In this document: positions 43,250 through 52,053 of the stretch, piece by piece | Layout: each line of letters starts with the position of its first letter | Numbering within the stretch: the first letter of the stretch is position 1 | NCBI RefSeq assembly: GCF_000023225.1 | Contig: NC_013173.1 | Coordinates: 2,234,501-2,298,500 of the forward strand | Direction of reading: 5' to 3' | Source: Desulfomicrobium baculatum DSM 4028 | GTDB taxonomy: Bacteria; Desulfobacterota; Desulfovibrionia; Desulfovibrionales; Desulfomicrobiaceae | DNA: 64,000 bases | Translations under genes and position numbers: made by a program | The notes under the pieces: generated by a model | What the model was told of the DNA's origin: nothing | Databases searched by the model: none | What the model saw: only the letters and a program-made list of their open reading frames with translations

Positions 43250-43659
43250 AGTGTTATATCCTCAACGATTTTTTTCTCCACTCAAAACCCTGCATTTACT
43301 CGTCGATAGTTAATTTATTAACACAAAACATTCAGCCCATGCAAGAAATAATGCGTTGAAAAACAGTGAGCAGCATAATCGACTTTCTGCCTTTTGAAAC
43401 TTAATCCATCGACACAAACAAAACTCATTCTGTCTACCTGCGCAGAAGTCAACGCCATAACTCCATCTGAAATTTTCACCGATACGTATCGATCTGACCA
43501 AATAACGAGCAATTAAACTTCTTGCCGTGGTTTAAAAGATAGCGGCAAAAGCTTTCGCGCCTCAAAATTCTCATTTTTACCCTGGTCCCTCATCCTTTCA
43601 GCAGGTCGAACAATAAACCCGAGTTCTTGCCTACGGGGACAGTGAGACGTCAATTCGGC
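43250..43659. other. Gene-free region upstream of pilM
   Basis: About 400 bases with no credible gene. AT-rich sequence next to pilM (43280-43330) could hold its promoter, but no box pair is convincing. Confidence 0.35.
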
Positions 43660-43693
43660 AAAAAAAAGCCCGATTCTTATGAAAGAAACGGGC
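43660..43693 (-). terminator. Minus-strand terminator far downstream of icd
   Basis: GCCCGATTCTT (43668-43678) pairs with AAGAAACGGGC (43683-43693) with one mismatch. On the minus strand TTTTTTT follows. It lies about 375 bases after the icd stop, leaving room for a non-coding 3' region or separate RNA. Confidence 0.75.
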
Positions 43694-43881
43694 CTGCGGG
43701 AATCAAACAATGCTGATCCGATAAAAAAAGCATCCACGCGATACGAAGTTACTGTGGCGCCCTACAAACAGATCGGTAAAAATGAACGATAGTGAAAAAT
43801 TCAAACCATAAATACTTTTTTAAAACAAGCTCACGGCTATCCACTTAGCGATCAGAAAAACCTTTGAGCAGCGATTGTCAT

Positions 43882-43999
43882 AAAAAGGAGCTCATCACCA
43901 GCTCTCGCGTAGCGAGAAGTCGTCATCCTCAGAAAAAGGAAATCCTGCTTTCCACGTTCCGGAAAGCACGGGACTCGACCTGACGGGTACTAGCCCGTC
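43882..43999. other. Cluster of four consecutive hairpins, candidate non-coding RNA
   Basis: Within 120 bases there are four short stems: GAGCT/AGCTC (43888-43892/43900-43904), TCTCGC/GCGAGA (43903-43908/43912-43917), TGCTTTCC/GGAAAGCA (43946-43953/43961-43968) and GACGGG/CCCGTC (43982-43987/43994-43999). Read on the minus strand the last-transcribed hairpin is followed by TTTTT (43886-43882), as at the end of a small RNA. Several GGA motifs lie between stems. I do not recognise the family. Confidence 0.5.
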
Positions 44000-44068
44000 T
44001 CCCCATCCAAGGCGCGCGTTCGCGGGAATTGCATTTTTCCGTAAGCAAACACCAATCACTCTTTCCCA

Positions 44069-45226
44069 TTAGACCTTTTCAAGATTGGCAAGTAAAATCT
44101 GACCGAACTCGGCACATCCCACCTGCTTCGCTTTGGCCATCTGACCTGCAAGATCAACCGTCACTCGGCCCTCGGAAATGGCCAGTTCAACCGCGCTGCG
44201 TATTTTTCTGGCGGCTTCGTTCCAACCCACGTGCTCAAGCATCAACGCCCCGGAAAGAATCAAACTGCCGGGATTGGCGAGATCTTTTCCTTCGATTGTC
44301 GGAGCGGTCCCGTGCGTGGGCTCGAAAAAGGCCAAGTCGCTGCTCATGTTCACACCCGGAGCCAATCCAAGTCCACCGACCTGGGCGGCGAGGGCATCGG
44401 AAAGATAATCACCGTTCAAGTTCGGCGTGGCGATGACATCGTATTTCTCCGGCCTGATCAGCACCTCTTGAAACATGGCGTCGGCGATGCGGTCCTGCAG
44501 CACAACCCGGCCAGGAGGACAACACTCCTCCCCCTCGCGAACCACCACCCCGGAAAACTCCTCCGCGGCAAGCTCATAACCCCAGTTGCGAAAGGCGCCT
44601 TCCGTGAACTTCATGATATTGCCCTTGTGGGCCATGGTCACGCTTTCACGTCTCTGATCCAGGGCAAATTGAATCGCTTTGCGAATAAGTCTTTTGGAGC
44701 CCTTTGCCGTCATCGGCTTGATACCTATGCCGCTTTGCTCATCCACGTTCGCGCCCATTTCGTCCCTCAGGAAACTAATGAGCTTTCTGGCTTCAGGACT
44801 GCCTGCCTGCCATTCAATTCCTGCGTACACATCTTCGGTATTCTCGCGAAAAATAACCATGTTGACGCGTTCAGGATGCTTGACCGGACTTTCAATCCCC
44901 TTGAAATACTGAATGGGCCGGATACAGGCAAACAAATCCAGCGTCTGGCGCATGGTCACATTCAGGCTGCGAAAGCCCTTGCCGACCGGCGTCTCAAGTG
45001 GTCCCTTCATGGCCAGATCAGCCGTCTTCAACGTGTCCAGGGTCTCTTGCGGAAGATAGGAGCCTGTTGCCTCAAAAGCTTTCTTGCCTGCCAACAGTTC
45101 AACCCATTCAAAACCGCGGCCGTCTCCAAAAGCCAATTCGACGGCTCTGTCGAGAACAGGACGACCGGCCGCCCAAACTTCCCGTCCAATCCCGTCGCCT
45201 TCAATAAAATATACTCTGCGTTTCAT
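44069..45226 (-). CDS. icd: Isocitrate dehydrogenase (NADP-type family, cofactor residues NAD-like)
   Basis: A 385-residue decarboxylating dehydrogenase converting isocitrate to 2-oxoglutarate. Substrate residues are in PVGKGFRSLNVTMRQ and FRENTEDVYAGIEW; metal/cofactor loop in NLNGDYLSDALAAQVGGLG. Around the cofactor site, the E. coli HGTAPKYAGQDKVNPG becomes HGTAPTIEGKDLANPG, and the later Tyr/Arg clamp region reads VTVDLAGQM. So Lys344, Tyr345, Val351, Tyr391 and Arg395 of the NADP enzyme are replaced by Thr, Ile, Ala, Val and Gly. ATG 45226 follows GAGGAG; the frame extends 36 codons further without support. It is shorter than the 416-residue E. coli enzyme and monocistronic. Confidence 0.93.
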   Translation of the reverse strand: MKRRVYFIEGDGIGREVWAAGRPVLDRAVELAFGDGRGFEWVELLAGKKAFEATGSYLPQETLDTLKTADLAMKGPLETPVGKGFRSLNVTMRQTLDLFACIRPIQYFKGIESPVKHPERVNMVIFRENTEDVYAGIEWQAGSPEARKLISFLRDEMGANVDEQSGIGIKPMTAKGSKRLIRKAIQFALDQRRESVTMAHKGNIMKFTEGAFRNWGYELAAEEFSGVVVREGEECCPPGRVVLQDRIADAMFQEVLIRPEKYDVIATPNLNGDYLSDALAAQVGGLGLAPGVNMSSDLAFFEPTHGTAPTIEGKDLANPGSLILSGALMLEHVGWNEAARKIRSAVELAISEGRVTVDLAGQMAKAKQVGCAEFGQILLANLEKV

Positions 45227-45242
45227 ACTTTTCTCCTCGATC

Positions 45243-45269
45243 AAAAAAATAAAACCCCTCGCGGGGTTT
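45243..45269 (-). terminator. Terminator of the CheX/signalling operon
   Basis: AAACCCC (45252-45258) and GGGGTTT (45263-45269) form a hairpin with TTTATTTTTTT following on the minus strand. It lies 230 bases after the cheX stop and 17 before the icd start. Confidence 0.8.
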
Positions 45270-45498
45270 GGGGATAGTAAAAGATTATTGATCACGCAAC
45301 CGCCAAAAAACGGCATCAGCGCGGCCAATGACATAGCCAGGGCATCAATTTCGAAAAATTCCGCTGCAAGTCATTCCCGAGCGCCTGTCCTGACCTGCAG
45401 GGGTAGGCGGACTTGCGCCCGTCAGGACGAGGCCGTTCTTTTCAGGCGGTATAAAAAGACATGGAGCACCTTCTTCAAGACGAAGACTCTATTTGGCA
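45270..45498. other. Untranslated region between cheX and its terminator
   Basis: A separated inverted repeat GTCCTGAC (45387-45394) / GTCAGGAC (45421-45428) is the only structure noticed; no gene. Confidence 0.35.
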
Positions 45499-45975
45499 TC
45501 AACTAAAGCAGACTTCCACCATAAGAGCGCCATGCTGCGTTTCAAAAGGGATTGCCAAAATGGCGCTTGTTGAAACATGCCTGATTATATGTCCGGCCCC
45601 AGTGATCACAGAGGGTATCGCCCCCTCGAAAATCATGCCCATGCCGACCAAGCCTTTACGGGCCTGTCCGGAGATCATGTTTGTCAGTTCGCCGACAGCG
45701 TCAGTGACAACATCGTTTATTTCGGACTGCTCCTCGTAAAGCATCGCGCTGACAATACCCAATGCCGACGCCGTGGTGAAGGTCAGGGACATGGTCCCCC
45801 TGCTCTTGCCTTTGGGATTGGAAAATCCAATCACGCCCGTTACATCCCCTTGAGCGCCGGCATGCTGCTTGACAAAAGGAGTACCCACCTTGACATCGGT
45901 CATCGCCATCGTCTTCAAAACAGAGGTCGTCGCCTCCACGAACTGCGCAATTATTCCCTTTATGGTATCATTCAT
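45499..45975 (-). CDS. cheX: CheX-family phosphatase
   Basis: A 158-residue cytosolic protein of the CheC/CheX/FliY phosphatase group. The active helix reads DAVGELTNMISGQARKGL (about 92-109) with the E-x2-N pair that removes phosphate from CheY-like receivers; only one such helix is present, as in CheX. VTGVIGFSNPKGKSRGTMSLTF is the central sheet. It lies 74 bases after the phosphatase/YkgJ gene on the same strand and before the operon terminator, so it is probably the last gene of the unit that also encodes a single-domain receiver (49537-49923), its likely substrate. Confidence 0.9.
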   Translation of the reverse strand: MNDTIKGIIAQFVEATTSVLKTMAMTDVKVGTPFVKQHAGAQGDVTGVIGFSNPKGKSRGTMSLTFTTASALGIVSAMLYEEQSEINDVVTDAVGELTNMISGQARKGLVGMGMIFEGAIPSVITGAGHIIRHVSTSAILAIPFETQHGALMVEVCFS

Positions 45976-46049
45976 ATTGACCCGCCATGTTGAACTCGAA
46001 ATTTATTGAATACAGGCACACAGTCCATGATCGTAAAAAAACGCATACG

Positions 46050-47090
46050 TCACTGCGAGCGCACCATCAAGTGAAACAAGGTCTGCACATACTTCCCCGA
46101 AACCACGTCGGCCAGGGCGAAAAGCGGCAAGGAGCCCCGGGCAATTCCTCCGGCAAAGGCAAGCCACAATTCAAGAGACAGATTGCCGAGCGCCGGGTCG
46201 AGAGCTGTTTCCCATAACCCGCCGGCCCTCTCTTCATCCAACCCGAAAAAACGGCATCGCAGCGGTCGTCCGGCAAAAAGAATGCATTTTCCATTCTCCA
46301 GCAAGGGGCACCTCGCGCTGGCGTCGGACAAACAATACGCTTCGGCCGAAACCTGACTGTCGGCAAGACGTTCCCTGCGCGCGGTCTCCACGGCCCTGGC
46401 GATGACCTCCAAGCGTTTTTCGCTGGTCAGTCCGACGTTCATCCTTTGGGTCAGATACACAGCCTCGATCATCGATAATTTGATCGGCGTGCTGCAACAC
46501 TTGTCATGATCGCGTCCGCATTTGGAGGCGATATCGCGCGTCTCGTCATCAACCCTGGCCTGCAGCGCTTCGTAATCACGAAAGAATGGACTCAGATCAA
46601 CGGCCTTGTGCATTTCCAGAGAAGGCTCGCGCACAGTGAGCTTCGGGCTTTGCTTTCCATATTTCCGGATTGTCCACCACTGCGAGAAATTGGCGGGCTT
46701 GGATCTGAGCGTTCTCAACTTGAACCAGGCAAGGCGGTGCCCCAAACCCCTGCGCAGCAGGTACGCGTTGAGCACCGTTCCGGTCCGCCCGATTCCATGA
46801 CGGCAATGTATGAGCACCTTCTTGCCCAGGTAGATGGCTTCATCGAGCCAGGCCAGCGCCTTTTCCAATTCAGCCAGTTCCGGGGCCTCTTCGTCGGCAA
46901 GGGGCATGTGATACACTTCAAAGCCGGCGGCGCACTCGATGTCGTGCAGATCGCAAAATTCACCGCACAGATTGAGGATCGCTCCAATGCCCTCAGCGCG
47001 CAGGCAATCAAGCTGCTCATAGCTCATGGGAGCCGCCCCGACTGCGAGCTGATCCGTGACCCAGGTTGCGGAATAGGCGCTACGGCTCAT
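46050..47090 (-). CDS. Dual-specificity phosphatase fused to a YkgJ-like cysteine cluster domain
   Basis: A 346-residue protein with two parts. Residues 1-150 form a dual-specificity/tyrosine phosphatase: KVLIHCRHGIGRTGT holds the HCx5R loop (Cys96, Arg102), and MPLADEEAP supplies the likely general acid Asp66. Residues about 185-300 look like the YkgJ (CxxCxnCxxxC) zinc- or iron-chelating family: Cys191, 198, 199 then CPLLENGKCILFAGRPLRCRFFG (Cys261, 269, 279). I do not know this combination from named proteins. Its ATG overlaps the stop of the PEP-synthase-like gene (ATGA), indicating coupled synthesis. Its substrate may be a phosphoprotein of the operon; that is inference. Confidence 0.85.
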   Translation of the reverse strand: MSRSAYSATWVTDQLAVGAAPMSYEQLDCLRAEGIGAILNLCGEFCDLHDIECAAGFEVYHMPLADEEAPELAELEKALAWLDEAIYLGKKVLIHCRHGIGRTGTVLNAYLLRRGLGHRLAWFKLRTLRSKPANFSQWWTIRKYGKQSPKLTVREPSLEMHKAVDLSPFFRDYEALQARVDDETRDIASKCGRDHDKCCSTPIKLSMIEAVYLTQRMNVGLTSEKRLEVIARAVETARRERLADSQVSAEAYCLSDASARCPLLENGKCILFAGRPLRCRFFGLDEERAGGLWETALDPALGNLSLELWLAFAGGIARGSLPLFALADVVSGKYVQTLFHLMVRSQ

Positions 47091-49540
47091 GCTCTTTCCT
47101 CCGGAAAAAATCGCTGCAGAAAAAGGGACGCCTCACTCTTGGCCTCGGCCGAATCTGCAAGCTTCACATCCATGAGCCGCGTCACCGCCAAAACCAGGCC
47201 CAAGACCTCCAGGGCATGAGCGGTCTCGGCCGCGGGCATGCGCATGTACGATGCATCGAGCATGTCGCCCTTGATGGTTGTTTCGTAACCGAAATATTCC
47301 AGGACCTGGCGCACAAAGATCAGCCGGTGCATGCGTTGCGGCAGGGCGGCGCCGCCGCCTTTAAAACGGAATTTGATGTAGTTCGCACCCGGCAAATCTC
47401 CACAAAGGGCATCCACAATGGAAAAATGATACCCGAAGCGGATGTTCAAGTGCATGTACTCCGAGGCAATAATCGAGTAGCTGGCAAGAATCCGTGAATC
47501 CTTGCTGAAAATTCCCGCGCTGACCCGGTCAAAGGCCTCCCAATCAACGTGCAGCTGACTTTCATCCCAGGCCACGCGCTCATCGGCCAGTCCGGACCAC
47601 AGCGCGCGAAGCGGAATGCAGGACAGCGCGCCCACATCCACCGGACCTTTTTCTGCTGCGCTGTCTGCAAGCCCGCCTCCCAGATCGAGCACATACATGA
47701 CCAGCGGAAGGGTCGTCTCCAGCCGCCTGGATTTGCCAAGCCCCCTCCCGCCCCTGTCGACCAGAGAAAACATTTCAGCGACGCTCTTTTCATGACAAAA
47801 CCGGACCAGGTCATGCAGCGATCGACACCCCTCCGGCGTGAAATTTTCATCCTCGGGGTCCAAAAGGCTGAGACGCACCGTGCATGAAGCCAGCTCCTGG
47901 TTTTCGGCCCGGACCTGGGCGTGAGTCTTCTCGGCCTCCTCGTTGCGCGCCATGATGCTCGGCAAGCAGCGGTCGAAAATTTTCCCTGCCGCCGCATCCA
48001 CCGTGACGACCGCGCCCTCCTCCAGGATGCCGGGCTCGCATCCCACGACCACAGGCACCCGTCGCTCACGGGCCACTGAGGCCAGGTGGCTGGCTCTGCT
48101 TCCGTTACCCGCCACGATGGCGGCAATGCGATCCAGAAACTGCGAGAGCGCAGGGCGCAGCGTGCTGGTCACCACTACCGACCCCTTGGGAATTCCGCGA
48201 AAATCGGCTCCGGATGAAACATGATGGACCGGGCCGCAGGCAGCCCCCGGAGACGCGCAATCCAGCTCTGAAACCAGTTCCATCGCGGTAGCGATTTCTT
48301 CTGCGGAAAAAGCCTCCCTGTCCTGTTCCTGCTGCAAGGGTCTGGACTGCAGGATCGTGAGCCCGTCCGGCCCGAAGGCCCATTCCACATCCTGAGGCTG
48401 TCCGAAAACTTTTTCAAGATGCATGGCCTTTTTGCCGAGCTCGCAGAGGACCTGGTCGGGGATGGCCGCTGAGCTTTCACAGACACAGCCCATCAAGATG
48501 GACGGCTCGGGCTCCCGGGTCAGGTAATGCTTGCCCGGGGTCACCGATCCATCCACCAAATCCGCAGCCAGCCCGCCAACCACATAGACCCCCACTGCGT
48601 TGCCGCCCACCGCCGAGCATGCGGGATCGAAGGTGTAGACAACTCCTGCGGCCGAAGCCTCCACCATGGGCAGAACAAGGGCGGCCATGGCCGTATTGTT
48701 GTCGGTGAGGCCATGTCGCACCCTGTAGGCCAAAGCCCGGGGGCAATATTTCCCGGCCAGAACTCGCTTGTAGGCGGCAAGCACGTCAGACAGCTCAACA
48801 TCCAGCTCGCTGGCGTATTGACCGGCAAAGGAGATGTTTCCGTCCTCGGCCAAGGCGCTCGAACGGACGGCCAGACGCCGGCCCTCAAGATTCATGTTCT
48901 CCACCGCCCGCAGGATCTCGTCTGCGATATCCGCAGGTACTTTGGCCGCCAGGATAAGTTCCTGCAATTCTCCGGTTACACGGACAATGGCGTCATTATT
49001 GGACAGGGACACGTCCTCGAAACGCTTCTCGATCTCCTTTTCAAGGTCGTTGTCCCGCAGATAGCGGGCGAAAGCCGAGGCCGTGATGACAAATCCCGCA
49101 GGGGTCGCTACGCCATTGCGACGGACGATGGCCAGGTTGGCGGCTTTTCCTCCGACCTGGTCAGGATGGTCCGCGGCTTCATCCAGGGTCAGCACATAAG
49201 GGGGGGCAAAATCGAGCGGAGGCTGCGTCACCAGAACGGAAATATCCGCCGCAATGCGCTCCAGCGCCTCCGGGAGACTGGCGTACGCATGAGGGTTCAT
49301 GTCATAGAGACTGGTTGTCATGTCGCGAACAGCCTGCACGAGCTGTCCGGTCAAGAATCTGACCCGGGCCACGTCCGCCGGATCATAGCCGTATATGGGC
49401 GCTTCAAGATCGGCGATCAGGTCCAGGGCCTTGGCATCGCTGTCCAACAGCTCCTTGAAGTGTTCGTATTTTTCACGAATGAGCCTGTTCGGAGCCAGCA
49501 GACGGGTGAACCAGTGTCGTAACAGGCGGGACGCGGTCAT
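47087..49540 (-). CDS. PEP synthase/PPDK-like protein with ATP-grasp and phospho-His domains and a novel C-terminus
   Basis: An 817-residue cytosolic protein. Residues 1-115 are unassigned. About 120-425 is a PPDK_N ATP-grasp domain: GGKAANLAIVRRNGVATPAGFVIT, RRLAVRSSALAEDG, ISFAGQYAS and the end LTILQSRPLQ. About 440-545 is the swivelling phospho-histidine domain with GNGSRASHLASVARERRVPVVVG, predicted phospho-His485. The C-terminal PEP/pyruvate TIM barrel of PEP synthase and PPDK, with its catalytic Cys, is missing; instead residues 590-817 form an unrelated domain (LHDLVRFCHEKSVAEMFSLVDRGGRG, LHVDWEAFDRV). So the protein may phosphorylate something other than pyruvate. It overlaps the receiver gene upstream and phosphatase downstream by four bases each. 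Confidence 0.85.
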   Translation of the reverse strand: MTASRLLRHWFTRLLAPNRLIREKYEHFKELLDSDAKALDLIADLEAPIYGYDPADVARVRFLTGQLVQAVRDMTTSLYDMNPHAYASLPEALERIAADISVLVTQPPLDFAPPYVLTLDEAADHPDQVGGKAANLAIVRRNGVATPAGFVITASAFARYLRDNDLEKEIEKRFEDVSLSNNDAIVRVTGELQELILAAKVPADIADEILRAVENMNLEGRRLAVRSSALAEDGNISFAGQYASELDVELSDVLAAYKRVLAGKYCPRALAYRVRHGLTDNNTAMAALVLPMVEASAAGVVYTFDPACSAVGGNAVGVYVVGGLAADLVDGSVTPGKHYLTREPEPSILMGCVCESSAAIPDQVLCELGKKAMHLEKVFGQPQDVEWAFGPDGLTILQSRPLQQEQDREAFSAEEIATAMELVSELDCASPGAACGPVHHVSSGADFRGIPKGSVVVTSTLRPALSQFLDRIAAIVAGNGSRASHLASVARERRVPVVVGCEPGILEEGAVVTVDAAAGKIFDRCLPSIMARNEEAEKTHAQVRAENQELASCTVRLSLLDPEDENFTPEGCRSLHDLVRFCHEKSVAEMFSLVDRGGRGLGKSRRLETTLPLVMYVLDLGGGLADSAAEKGPVDVGALSCIPLRALWSGLADERVAWDESQLHVDWEAFDRVSAGIFSKDSRILASYSIIASEYMHLNIRFGYHFSIVDALCGDLPGANYIKFRFKGGGAALPQRMHRLIFVRQVLEYFGYETTIKGDMLDASYMRMPAAETAHALEVLGLVLAVTRLMDVKLADSAEAKSEASLFLQRFFPEERA

Positions 49541-49923
49541 GGGACCTCATCCTGGTGATCAGCACCCTGCCGCAAAACATCCGCGACCTTGGATTCGAGC
49601 TCTTCCTTGTCGATGGGCTTGACGCAGTACTCGCTGGCTCCAAGCTTCAAGGATTCACGGGCTGTTTCCAAGGTGGGGTAGCCCGTCAGCATGATGACCT
49701 TGATCCGAGGGGCGAGCTTCTTCATCTCCGCCAGCACCTCGACCCCGGTCATCCTTTTGAGCTTGATATCGAGAATCGCAAGATCCGTAGCGCCTTTGGC
49801 CGCGTGACGGATGGCCTCCTCTTCTTCGGTGAACGCCGTGACCTGATGTCCCTGGCGCTCCAGAATCCTTTTCACCAGAACGCCCGCATCGGAAACATCA
49901 TCCAACACAATAATCGATGCCAT
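49537..49923 (-). CDS. Single-domain CheY-like response regulator
   Basis: A 128-residue receiver with no output domain. Acidic pocket Asp8-Asp9 (VLDDVSDAG), phosphoacceptor Asp52 (LAILDIKL), switch Thr80 (IMLTGYPT) and Lys102 (YCVKPID) are all present. ATG 49923 follows AGGAGA by 5 bases. It starts 96 bases after the histidine kinase stop, with a hairpin (CGGATCC/GGATCCG, 50014-50020/50029-50035) at that stop, and ends by overlapping the PEP-synthase-like gene. Without an output domain it must act by protein contact, most simply on the coupled PEP-synthase-like protein or phosphatase; CheX could reset it. Confidence 0.93.
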   Translation of the reverse strand: MASIIVLDDVSDAGVLVKRILERQGHQVTAFTEEEEAIRHAAKGATDLAILDIKLKRMTGVEVLAEMKKLAPRIKVIMLTGYPTLETARESLKLGASEYCVKPIDKEELESKVADVLRQGADHQDEVP

Positions 49924-50019
49924 GCATCTCTCCTTACGATAAATTCTTGGCCAGCGGAGTAATATCGCCAAAGCCGTTCATCTATGCCCGCTACGCAGCA
50001 CAATTCGTCAACGCGGATC

Positions 50020-52053
50020 CTAATATTCGGATCCGTGATCCAGGGGAATATCAACAGTAAAGATTGTTCCCGGTCCCTTCACGGCCCCCTCCGGCAAAGG
50101 AGGAAGGTCGAAATCCGCCGGCAACGGGCTGTCCGCGCGAATGTCGCCCATATGATCCTTGACGATGCCAAAGGACACGGACAGCCCGAGCCCCGTTCCC
50201 TTGTCCACCGCCTTGGTGGTGTAGAAAGGATCAAAAATCTTCTTCAAAGACACTTCGTCAATGCCGGTGCCGCTGTCAGCGACCTCAAGCGTCACTATCC
50301 CAAGAGGCGTCCTAAGTTTGGTGACCACGACGATGACGCCTCCGCTCTCGGGCATGGCATCTTTTGCGTTGTTGAGCAGATTGATCCAGACCTGCTTCAA
50401 CTTTTCCGGGTCTCCGTAAATGATGGGAAAACTGTCATCAAGCCTGGTCACGATCCGCACCCTGTCCATTTCAAAGGAATGTCGAACCAGACTTACTGAT
50501 TCCATGACCGAATTATTGAAGCACATCTCGCGCTTATCAGTCTGGCCCTGGCGGGAAAAGCCCAGCAGGTCGGCCACGATCTTGCGGCAGACCTTGGCCT
50601 GTTTCTCGATGACCGCCAGATCCTGACTCATCTGGCCGTCAGCGGGCACATCCTCTTTCAGGAGCTGCGCATATCCGAGGATGATGCCAAGGGGAGTGTT
50701 GATCTCATGCGCCACGCCTCCGGCCAGCTTGCCGATGGATTCCATTTTTTGCGCCTGGATAAGCTGCTGCTCATATTCCTTGATATCGGTAACATCCCGA
50801 TCCATGCGCAACAGGCTGACAATGCGACCCGACTCGTCGTGCACCGGAATCTGGACCACATGAAACCATTTGCGCCCACCCGGGCCATCGACGCGCTCCT
50901 GCCTGTCCACGCGCTCACCGGTGATGAGCACCTCCCGCCCTTCGAGATTTCTGCGCTCCGCCTCTTCCTCCGAAAAAAGGTGAAAATCGTTGAGCCCCCG
51001 GATTTCAGCCACGGTCTTCCCCACGCTCTGCGCAAAAGCTCGGTTGGACGTCTGATAAATCATGCGCGTGTCCACCAGGGAAATGAGGTCGGGGTTCATG
51101 TCCAGCACCGTGGACAAAAGCCGTTGCTGGTTGGTCAGAGTCTGCTCGGCCTCGCGCAGGCCGCGGATGTGGTCGCGCAGGGTAAAGGCCATAAAATCCA
51201 GCGATTCGGCCAGGTCCTGAATTTCATCACCCACATTCTGCAGAAAAACAGGACAATCCCGGCAACTTGAGGGCTTCGGCCCGATTATACAGGCATGACC
51301 GGCACATTTCGTGTCCGGCACCAGCCAGCAACGACGTACGCGGTCATGATGGGCCGGACAGCTTGTCTCCGTGCAATTCATGATTTCCCAGCAGAAATGC
51401 TCGCCCGGTAACACGGACAGGTTGTCGAGGCTCCCCGTGACCAGATCTTCGGCATGAGCGCGAAGCTTGGCCAGGCGGCGGGTCACTGTGCGGGCAAAAA
51501 CGCTGCCCAGGGCCATGGCCGCAAGCAGCACCCCGCCGAACATGGTCGCCAGGGCCGATACGAATTGCTTGGTGGTTGCGTTCAAGCGGGACTTGGACAG
51601 GCCGATCCGTACTGTCCCGATACGCTCTCCGGCGACCATTATAGGCGCTGCGAAATCGTAGACGAATATCTGCCCCGTATCGATGAGCTGGACATGCACC
51701 CGTTCATCGCTGCCAACGCTGTTGGCCCCCACCAATTCGACGGGGTAACCCTTGACGAAGGAGTGGGTGACGACCCGGTTGTCCGCGTTCTGGACAAAAG
51801 CATAAACCACATCGCCAATTTCGCTGACCAGATTTCTAAGGACCAGATAATCCTGGGCCAAAAGCGGATTCACGGCGCGGGCGGCGAGGCTCTCGACCAG
51901 GGCGGCCCCGCGCAGCTTGTTCTCCGCCACCAGAGCCGAGGACGTCATTTTGGACACAACGGGCAACAGGACTGCCGCCATGCCAAGCACGATGGCGATG
52001 ATGCCCAGATTGAGCTTTGTCTCGAATTTGAATCTGGCAAAAAAGGATTTCAC
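50020..52053 (-). CDS. Membrane sensor histidine kinase with cysteine-rich insert and PAS domain
   Basis: A 677-residue kinase. TM1 is at about 12-34; a periplasmic sensor region (35-160) is followed by TM2 (about 167-190) and a HAMP linker. Next is an unusual cytosolic segment (about 218-275) with CWEIMNCTETSCPAHH, CWLVPDTKCAGHACII and CRDCPVF: two CW-type motifs and eleven cysteines in all, likely binding metal or sensing redox state. A PAS domain follows (about 315-430), then HisKA with phospho-His449 (GGVAHEINTPLGIILGYAQLL) and the ATPase with DSGTGID and GTGLGLSVSFGIV. Its start overlaps the stop of the PhnD-like gene by four bases, implying a sensor pair. Confidence 0.93.
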   Translation of the reverse strand: MKSFFARFKFETKLNLGIIAIVLGMAAVLLPVVSKMTSSALVAENKLRGAALVESLAARAVNPLLAQDYLVLRNLVSEIGDVVYAFVQNADNRVVTHSFVKGYPVELVGANSVGSDERVHVQLIDTGQIFVYDFAAPIMVAGERIGTVRIGLSKSRLNATTKQFVSALATMFGGVLLAAMALGSVFARTVTRRLAKLRAHAEDLVTGSLDNLSVLPGEHFCWEIMNCTETSCPAHHDRVRRCWLVPDTKCAGHACIIGPKPSSCRDCPVFLQNVGDEIQDLAESLDFMAFTLRDHIRGLREAEQTLTNQQRLLSTVLDMNPDLISLVDTRMIYQTSNRAFAQSVGKTVAEIRGLNDFHLFSEEEAERRNLEGREVLITGERVDRQERVDGPGGRKWFHVVQIPVHDESGRIVSLLRMDRDVTDIKEYEQQLIQAQKMESIGKLAGGVAHEINTPLGIILGYAQLLKEDVPADGQMSQDLAVIEKQAKVCRKIVADLLGFSRQGQTDKREMCFNNSVMESVSLVRHSFEMDRVRIVTRLDDSFPIIYGDPEKLKQVWINLLNNAKDAMPESGGVIVVVTKLRTPLGIVTLEVADSGTGIDEVSLKKIFDPFYTTKAVDKGTGLGLSVSFGIVKDHMGDIRADSPLPADFDLPPLPEGAVKGPGTIFTVDIPLDHGSEY

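Noticed and set aside
43513-43737. 74-codon minus-strand frame
   Set aside because: Runs through the terminator at 43660-43693 and has no ribosome binding site.
43900-44020. Possible tRNA or SRP RNA in the hairpin-rich region
   Set aside because: No cloverleaf and no GGAAGGAAGCAGC-type SRP motif can be built.
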